From: JBHEPS01 sp046261635
GTDB lineage: Bacteria > Acidobacteriota > Thermoanaerobaculia > Gp7-AA8
NCBI GenBank assembly: GCA_046261635.1
Contig: JBHEOL010000094.1
Coordinates: 1 to 11,244 of the forward strand
Length of the DNA stretch: 11,244 bases
Direction: 5' to 3'
Of the stretch, positions 7,579 through 11,244 are shown piece after piece; positions within the stretch are counted from its first letter, which is position 1, and each line of letters opens with the position of its first letter. Under the pieces are notes generated by a model that worked only from the letters and a program-made list of their open reading frames with translations, was not told the origin of the DNA and ran no database searches. Position numbers and translations under genes: made by a program.

Positions 7579-7622
7579 TTCGCGGAGCGTTCGAGACCGG
7601 TTCGCGAGACGTTCGCGCGTAA
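7579..7622. promoter_or_regulatory. Four helically phased 11-bp direct repeats (candidate operator)
   Basis: TTCG begins at 7579, 7590, 7601 and 7612, exactly 11 bp apart. Three copies continue as TTCGCG, and the extended form is about TTCGCGAGNNG. OmpR/PhoB-type winged-helix domains bind tandem direct repeats spaced 10-11 bp, and the neighbouring gene at 7839 encodes such a domain. The array is 140 bp from the propeller start and 217 bp from the regulator start, so it could act on one or both. The array is seen; its role is inferred. Confidence 0.4.
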
Positions 7623-7677
7623 ACCGTTGAACCGCAGAGGGATGCGACGAACTCTAATGCACATTCATGCGTGACGA

Positions 7678-7722
7678 TGATCACCGGCATGTATGTCTCC
7701 CGCAGCCACAATGAGGTGATCA
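7678..7722. repeat. Inverted repeat TGATCACC / GGTGATCA
   Basis: TGATCACC (7678-7685) and its exact reverse complement (7715-7722) are separated by 29 bp, upstream of the winged-helix regulator. This could be a pair of regulator half-sites or a stem-loop in its leader. Eight bases with a long gap is weak evidence. Confidence 0.3.
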
Positions 7723-7838
7723 ACCGAACAGTACGCGGTAGCAGCGCCCCGCGCCGGTGCGGCGGCGCGAGTTCTAGTTGCCGCAGGTCCTCGTGAGACC
7801 GCACGCTGATTTTTCGTCGCTTTGACCGGGAGTCGGAT

Positions 7839-9806
7839 ATGAGTGATGTCGTCTCACCGCCGATGCGGTTTGGTACGTTCACCTTCAATCCCGAGACGGG
7901 AGAGTTGGCGAAGAACGGGCACCGCATCGCGCTGCGACCTCAGGCCGCCCAGATTCTCGCCTATCTCGCCTGGCATCCCAATCAAATGGTCACCCGAGAG
8001 GACCTGCGGGGCAAGCTCTGGTCCACGACGACGTTCGTCGACTCGGATCACGGCCTCAATCTCTGCATCCACGAGATTCGTAACGCACTGCATGATGATG
8101 CAGAGAATCCGAAGTTCATCGAGACGCTCCCTCGACGCGGATACCGGTTCATCGGTGCGATCCAGACGCCACCAGGCCCGGGCTCCGAGACACGGAACAT
8201 CGCGGGACCGGAGCTCCCTGAGCCACCCGAGACGACTCTCGAGAACCCGCCCTGGCTTCGATGGCTTCGCCTCGCTGCGGTCGCAGGATCCGCAGCGCTC
8301 CTCGCCACGATCCTGATTGCGTCCGCGCGCACCGGTGTGCGCGAGACGAATGCGTCCCCTCCGCCCGCCCCGCAGATCGTGGCTACGATCGCTCTTCTGC
8401 CGCTCGGCGACCCTGCGGCCCGTCCGGAGGGCGATTACTTCGCCAGTGGAGTCACCTGGGAGCTGCAGAGGCAGCTCGAGGGGATGCACGGGCTTCGGGT
8501 CATCTCCCTATGGTCGGTGCTGCACTCCAGAGAAGAAAACAAGTCGACGGCGGAGATGACCAGTGCGCTCGGAGTCTCCCATCTCGTCTCCGGTTCAGTT
8601 CTGAACGAGGGAGATCGCGTCGTTTTAAGGCTCAAGATCGTCGATGCCGGCAGCGGCATCGCACTCTGGGCCAGGCGGTACGATACGACGCTCGCCGGGC
8701 TTCCCCAATCCGAGATCGACGCCGCACGCGCGATCGCGCAGACGCTCGCCGGCACGACTGCGGCGGTGCTTCGGGAGCCCGCCGGACAGGCGCAGGTCAA
8801 CGCGGAGGCTCACTCCATCCTGCTGAAGGCGATGGGGGCAGAGAATTCTGAGGACTATCAGAAGGGGCTCGAGCGCGCAGCCGCGGTCGATCCTCAGTTC
8901 GGGCTCGCCTGGAGCCTTCTCGCCGACTCGTATCTCTCCGATACCTGGTTCGATCAGAAGATGCCTCCGGTCGTCGGCTATCCGAAGGCGAAGGAGTACG
9001 CGCTCAGGGCGCTGGCGATCGACGACTCCGATTCGTCGGCACACACTACCGTGGCGGCGGTAAAGCTGCATTATGAGTGGGACTGGCCGGCAGCGGAGCG
9101 GGAGTTCAGACGCGCCATCGAGCTGAGTCCCAACGACGCCTGGGCACACCACATTTATTCTCACTACCTCCTGACCATGGATCGATTGTCCGAATCGGTC
9201 GCCGAGAGCCGGATCGCTTCGGACCTCGACCCGCTGAACCCGACCCTGTCGACATGCGTTGGATGGCACTGTCTCTTTGCACGTCAGTACGAAGATGCGA
9301 TCGCGGAATGTCTCAAGCTGGTCAACGACAAGAAGGCCGGACCCGTCACCTACTACTACCTCGGCCGCGTCTACGTCCGGCAGGGAAAGCTGGCAGAGGG
9401 TATTGCCGCCCTCGAGATCGCCGACAAGAAAGCTGGCGGTCTCAATGCCGTCCTGGCCACGCTCGCCTACGCATACGGGCGTGCGGACCGCCAGTCGGAC
9501 GCGCTCCGTGCGCTGGCGGTGCTGAAGGAACGAGCGAAAACCCGTTACGTCGCCGCGTTCGACATCGCAATCGTCTACGCGGGACTCGGGGACAGCGACG
9601 CCACGTTCGAATGGCTCGATCGCGCGTTTCTCGAGCGCTCGACCTGGCTGGTTCACATCAAATGGGACGACCGGTTCGCAACTGTGCGTGACGATCCGCG
9701 CTTCGTGAGCCTCCTCGCGCGCATGGGGATCCCGAACCCGAACAGCGTGCAGGAGCCCGAAACGCCCGTCCGCGAACGCTTCTCGCCGGTGGCTGCAGCG
9801 CTGTAA
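7839..9806 (+). CDS. CadC-like membrane-anchored winged-helix regulator with FlgO/TolB-N-like and TPR domains
   Basis: This 655-aa protein starts at an ATG with GGGAG 8 nt upstream. Residues about 8-106 are an OmpR/CadC-type winged helix (Trans_reg_C): FGTFTFNPETGEL, LRPQAAQILAYLAWHPNQMV, the recognition helix in HGLNLCIHEIRNAL, and the wing IETLPRRGYRFIG. A Pro-rich linker leads to one TM helix at about 141-163. Residues 178-305 (IVATIALLPLGD, GDYFASGVTWELQRQL, GVSHLVSGSV, LWARRYD) resemble the TolB-N/FlgO-like domain seen in such regulators. The rest is a TPR solenoid (for example AWSLLADSY, AEREFRRAIELSPNDAWAHH, TYYYLGRVYVRQGKLAEGIA), ending in WDDRFATVRDDPRFVSLLARMG, a usual ending for this class. 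Topology is probably N-in with sensing outside. It is divergent from the propeller gene, which is its natural candidate target; the effector is unknown. Confidence 0.92.
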   Translation: MSDVVSPPMRFGTFTFNPETGELAKNGHRIALRPQAAQILAYLAWHPNQMVTREDLRGKLWSTTTFVDSDHGLNLCIHEIRNALHDDAENPKFIETLPRRGYRFIGAIQTPPGPGSETRNIAGPELPEPPETTLENPPWLRWLRLAAVAGSAALLATILIASARTGVRETNASPPPAPQIVATIALLPLGDPAARPEGDYFASGVTWELQRQLEGMHGLRVISLWSVLHSREENKSTAEMTSALGVSHLVSGSVLNEGDRVVLRLKIVDAGSGIALWARRYDTTLAGLPQSEIDAARAIAQTLAGTTAAVLREPAGQAQVNAEAHSILLKAMGAENSEDYQKGLERAAAVDPQFGLAWSLLADSYLSDTWFDQKMPPVVGYPKAKEYALRALAIDDSDSSAHTTVAAVKLHYEWDWPAAEREFRRAIELSPNDAWAHHIYSHYLLTMDRLSESVAESRIASDLDPLNPTLSTCVGWHCLFARQYEDAIAECLKLVNDKKAGPVTYYYLGRVYVRQGKLAEGIAALEIADKKAGGLNAVLATLAYAYGRADRQSDALRALAVLKERAKTRYVAAFDIAIVYAGLGDSDATFEWLDRAFLERSTWLVHIKWDDRFATVRDDPRFVSLLARMGIPNPNSVQEPETPVRERFSPVAAAL

Positions 9807-9972
9807 CGCCAGCTCTGAGGCCGGAATGCACCGCGCCGCTTCGCCGGTGGATACGAGTTCTACGTCTTCGACCGCGTCTCGATCGAGAACGGCGTGAACG
9901 TCTCGTCGTTCGCGCCTTCCGGATTGCGCGGTCGACCGCTCACGAGCCCGGCCAGACGGGGGTCGGGAGACA

Positions 9973-10001
9973 CCGCGGCGCAAAAAAGGTTGCGGCCGCG
10001 G
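9973..10001. other. GC-rich stem-loop before the first TetR gene
   Basis: CCGCGGCGCAA (9973-9983) pairs with TTGCGGCCGCGG (9990-10001) over 11 bp with one bulged base, around an AAAAGG loop. It lies 167 bp after the winged-helix regulator stop and overlaps the possible promoter of the next gene. No U tract follows, so it could be a factor-assisted terminator or an operator. Confidence 0.4.
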
Positions 10002-10018
10002 CCCCCGCCACATAACAC
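9990..10018 (+). promoter_or_regulatory. Possible sigma-70 promoter for the first TetR gene
   Basis: TTGCGG (9990-9995), a 17-bp spacer and TAACAC (10013-10018) stand about 24 bp before ATG 10042. Neither box is a good match, but the spacing is ideal. A start near 10025 would give a very short leader without a Shine-Dalgarno. Confidence 0.3.
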
Positions 10019-10041
10019 TACACCCGGCACTCGTCCGTCCC

Positions 10042-10683
10042 ATGGCCACCAGACGCAACAGCTCCGACGTCATGCAGCGCATCCTCGACGCGGCGACGGA
10101 CGTGTTCGCGAGCCAGGGCCTGGCGGGTGCGCGCATGGACGAGATCGCCGCGCGCGCCGGAGTGAGCAAGGCGCTCATCTACTACCACGTCCCCGACAAG
10201 GAGTCGCTCTACGCCTCCGTCATGAGTGCCACGCTCGCGCAGGCTCGGGGGGCGCTGCTGGAGGCGACCGGCCGATCGACCGACCCGGAAGAGCGCTTCC
10301 GCCTCGCGATCGGCGCCATCGCGGGGCTCGCGGAGACCTTCCCCCACTTCGGCCCGCTGATGCTGCGCGAGATCGCGACTGGCGGCGCAGGCCTTCCCGA
10401 CGAGATCGTTGCGGAGATGCGAAGGGTCTTCGGCGTGATCGGTGAGATCCTCGGGGCTGGAGTCGCCGCCGGTACGTTCCGGCCGACCGACCCGGTGGTC
10501 GCGCACATGCTGATCGCGGGAGGCGTGCTGGTGCTCAGCGCGGGGGCCCCGATCCGTCGCCGGGTGCGCGGCGAGAGCGGAGGGCGCGATGAGGGGGCGG
10601 TCCCCGACGTAGTCGCGTCGCTTCTGCTCGACGGCATCCGGCTTCCGGCTGCGCGGCGGGCGCGGGCGAAGAAAACGAAGTGA
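10042..10683 (+). CDS. TetR/AcrR-family transcriptional regulator (full length)
   Basis: This 213-aa protein has the standard TetR layout. Helix 1 is at about 11-27 (MQRILDAATDVFASQG), the helix-turn-helix is MDEIAARAGVSKALIYYHV at 32-50 with the conserved YYH, then DKESLYASV starts helix 4. The ligand-binding and dimer helices run to about 197, including FGPLMLREIATGG and the final DGIRLP, with a basic tail (RRARAKKTK). It should be a homodimeric repressor controlled by a small ligand. No Shine-Dalgarno is evident before the ATG; the leader is probably short. It ends 82 bp before the mini-TetR and is separated from it by a strong promoter, so its product is one candidate to bind the palindromic operator there. 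The ligand cannot be predicted. Confidence 0.92.
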   Translation: MATRRNSSDVMQRILDAATDVFASQGLAGARMDEIAARAGVSKALIYYHVPDKESLYASVMSATLAQARGALLEATGRSTDPEERFRLAIGAIAGLAETFPHFGPLMLREIATGGAGLPDEIVAEMRRVFGVIGEILGAGVAAGTFRPTDPVVAHMLIAGGVLVLSAGAPIRRRVRGESGGRDEGAVPDVVASLLLDGIRLPAARRARAKKTK

Positions 10684-10698
10684 TTCCCAAAGTGAGGG

Positions 10699-10727
10699 TT
10701 GACACAGGCCGCTTGGCGGCCTATGTT
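10699..10727 (+). promoter_or_regulatory. Near-consensus sigma-70 promoter of the mini-TetR unit
   Basis: A perfect -35 TTGACA (10699-10704), a 17-bp spacer and a -10 TATGTT (10722-10727) form the best promoter in the window. Transcription should begin near 10734-10736, about 30 nt before ATG 10766, at the centre of the palindromic operator. This suggests strong expression when the repressor leaves. Confidence 0.8.
10707..10721. repeat. Perfect 6-bp inverted repeat filling the promoter spacer
   Basis: GGCCGC (10707-10712) and GCGGCC (10716-10721) flank TTG and occupy most of the 17-bp spacer between -35 and -10. It may be another operator, or a terminator hairpin for the upstream TetR gene (24 bp after its stop), though no U tract follows. 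Confidence 0.45.
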
Positions 10728-10761
10728 GACTGACTAGTCAGTCAGACTGACTGGTTAGTAC
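10727..10761. promoter_or_regulatory. TetR-type double operator: perfect 18-bp palindrome plus degenerate copy
   Basis: TGACTGACTAGTCAGTCA (10727-10744) is a perfect palindrome. It begins at the last base of the -10 box and is centred on the predicted start site. A second copy at 10744-10761 matches at 13 of 18 positions, with its centre 17 bp downstream, so two dimers could bind on adjacent helical positions. GACTNACTAGTNAGTC-like palindromes are common operators of TetR-family repressors in front of their own genes. Autoregulation by one of the three flanking TetR proteins is the natural reading. Confidence 0.8.
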
Positions 10762-10765
10762 AGAC

Positions 10766-11053
10766 ATGGTAAGGCGAAACGCTCCACCCCGACCCTCTCT
10801 CCGACGACGCGTCCTCCGCGCCGCCACGGCCGAGTTCTCCGCGGCCGGCTTTGCGGCCGCCCGCCTCGACCCCATCGCCGCCGGGGCCGGCGTCGATCTC
10901 GGTACGATCCGTCGCCTCCTCGGCGACAAGGACGAGCTCTACGCCACCGTGCTCCTCGACGTCCTCGCCGAGGCGATCTCCGATCTGCTGCTCGACGGGG
11001 TCCGCCCTCACGACAGGAAATCGCGCCATGCCGCCACCGGAGGAGAGCGATGA
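10766..11053 (+). CDS. Mini-TetR: DNA-binding domain without a ligand-binding domain (95 aa)
   Basis: Residues 12-60 align without gaps to the DNA-binding domain of the upstream TetR: RRRVLRAATAEFSAAGFAAARL, then DPIAAGAGVDLGTIRRLLGDKDELYA. The usual helix-3 end YYH is replaced by RRL, so its DNA contacts may differ. After helix 4 the chain goes directly to AISDLLLDGVRP (70-81), which looks like the last helix of a TetR (compare ASLLLDGIRLP in the neighbour), followed by a short polar tail. A typical TetR has about 190-215 residues, so roughly 110 ligand- and dimer-domain residues are missing, with both ends in frame. It is either a decayed gene or a small dominant-negative or constitutive DNA binder. 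It has the strongest promoter here, no clear Shine-Dalgarno, and its stop overlaps the next ATG. Confidence 0.7.
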   Translation: MVRRNAPPRPSLRRRVLRAATAEFSAAGFAAARLDPIAAGAGVDLGTIRRLLGDKDELYATVLLDVLAEAISDLLLDGVRPHDRKSRHAATGGER

Positions 11054-11100
11054 GTCTCCCGCCCGCCCGAGCTCCGCGCTGGAATCGAGGAACCTTATGA
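11050..11100 (+). CDS. 16-codon linker ORF between mini-TetR and third TetR
   Basis: The ATG at 11050 overlaps the mini-TetR stop (ATGA) and has an excellent GGAGGAGAG just upstream. The frame encodes 16 residues (MSLPPARAPRWNRGTL) and its TGA overlaps the ATG of the next TetR (ATGA again). It could carry ribosomes from one gene to the next. The peptide itself looks unstructured, and the double overlap could be chance. Confidence 0.3.
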   Translation: MSLPPARAPRWNRGTL

Positions 11101-11244
11101 TCACGAACTCACCCAACCCCACCCCACGCGAGCGCATCCTCGCTGCCGCCGGCGACATTTTCGCCCGCTCCGGCTACGACGGCGCGCGCGTCGACGAGAT
11201 CGCCACCCGCGCCGGCGTGAACAAGGCGATGGTCTACTACCACG
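11097..11244 (+). CDS. TetR/AcrR-family regulator (partial, cut by right edge)
   Basis: The ATG at 11097 has GAGG six nt upstream and opens a frame that continues past the window end (49 full codons seen). The visible part is a complete TetR helix-turn-helix: PRERILAAAGDIFARSGYDG followed by ARVDEIATRAGVNKAMVYYH at 30-49, with the conserved YYH. It closely resembles the first TetR gene and, unlike the mini-TetR, keeps the normal recognition-helix end. Its overlap with the linker ORF suggests it shares the transcript of the mini-TetR and its operator-controlled promoter. The ligand domain and any downstream target, such as an efflux system often found beside TetR genes, lie outside. Confidence 0.85.
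   Translation, partial: MITNSPNPTPRERILAAAGDIFARSGYDGARVDEIATRAGVNKAMVYYH

Larger units (their letters stand above)
7440..7838. other. Divergent intergenic regulatory region, no gene
   Basis: These 399 bp separate the starts of the propeller gene and the winged-helix regulator. Both frames and strands give only short, stop-broken or compositionally poor ORFs. The region holds an array of TTCG repeats (7579-7622), two CGAA boxes 11 bp apart (7506 and 7517) and an 8-bp inverted repeat (7678-7722). I find no convincing sigma-70 promoter for either gene, which would fit activator dependence. Confidence 0.6.

Noticed and set aside
8625..10178. A 517-codon open frame on the minus strand
   Set aside because: It is antisense to the winged-helix/TPR regulator, whose domains are unmistakable. 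Its protein is Arg/Val-rich without any recognisable motif, and it spans an intergenic region and part of the first TetR gene. Long antisense frames are common in high-GC DNA.
1..11244. CRISPR, tRNA, rRNA, toxin-antitoxin, phage-defence or biosynthetic cluster
   Set aside because: I looked for regular spaced repeats, clover-leaf ends and hallmark proteins on both strands and saw none. Apart from the repeats reported, the genes belong to ordinary signalling, transport and envelope families.

Overview
This is a GC-rich stretch of a bacterial chromosome. A CadC-like winged-helix/TPR regulator faces a five-bladed PD40 propeller protein whose C-terminal module looks like those common in Acidobacteriota, and there is a dense set of one- and two-component regulators. 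I therefore favour Acidobacteriota or a similar soil lineage, but there is no rRNA or other marker gene to prove it. I saw no tRNA, rRNA, CRISPR array, transposase, phage gene or biosynthetic cluster.

Left part (1-4695). A soluble sensor histidine kinase with an RsbRD-type N-terminal domain runs off the left edge on the minus strand. A small helical protein of unknown function follows at 1178-1381 (+). Next comes a minus-strand two-TM potassium channel with two tandem RCK modules (1436-3145). It is divergent from a secreted protein with a GEEHG motif (3383-3991, +) that appears to have lost its middle by in-frame deletion. A class I SAM-dependent methyltransferase follows (4084-4695, +).

Middle part (4696-7439). 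Between the methyltransferase and a convergent minus-strand gene lie a C11G7 tract and a nested, 112-bp, two-tier inverted repeat resembling REPIN/RAYT-type elements. The convergent gene (4968-5629) encodes a probable exported protein with a BamE/SmpA-like C-terminus. Its signal peptide and body are in different frames, joined at a short G run, so it is either frameshifted or carries a sequencing error. A secreted PD40 propeller protein follows on the minus strand (5865-7439).

Right part (7440-11244). A 399-bp divergent intergenic region separates the propeller gene from a 655-aa membrane-anchored winged-helix/TPR regulator (7839-9806, +). It holds four TTCG-headed repeats at exact 11-bp steps, the helical phasing expected of an OmpR-type winged-helix operator, so the two genes may form one regulatory unit. 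The window ends in a run of three TetR-family genes. The first is full length (10042-10683). The second (10766-11053) is a 95-aa mini-TetR with a DNA-binding domain but almost no ligand domain. The third is cut by the right edge. The mini-TetR is preceded by a near-consensus sigma-70 promoter with an 18-bp perfect palindrome TGACTGACTAGTCAGTCA over the predicted start site, plus a degenerate second copy 17 bp downstream. A 16-codon ORF links the mini-TetR to the third TetR through stop/start overlaps at both ends, so these look like one translationally coupled, self-regulated unit, perhaps leading into target genes beyond the edge.
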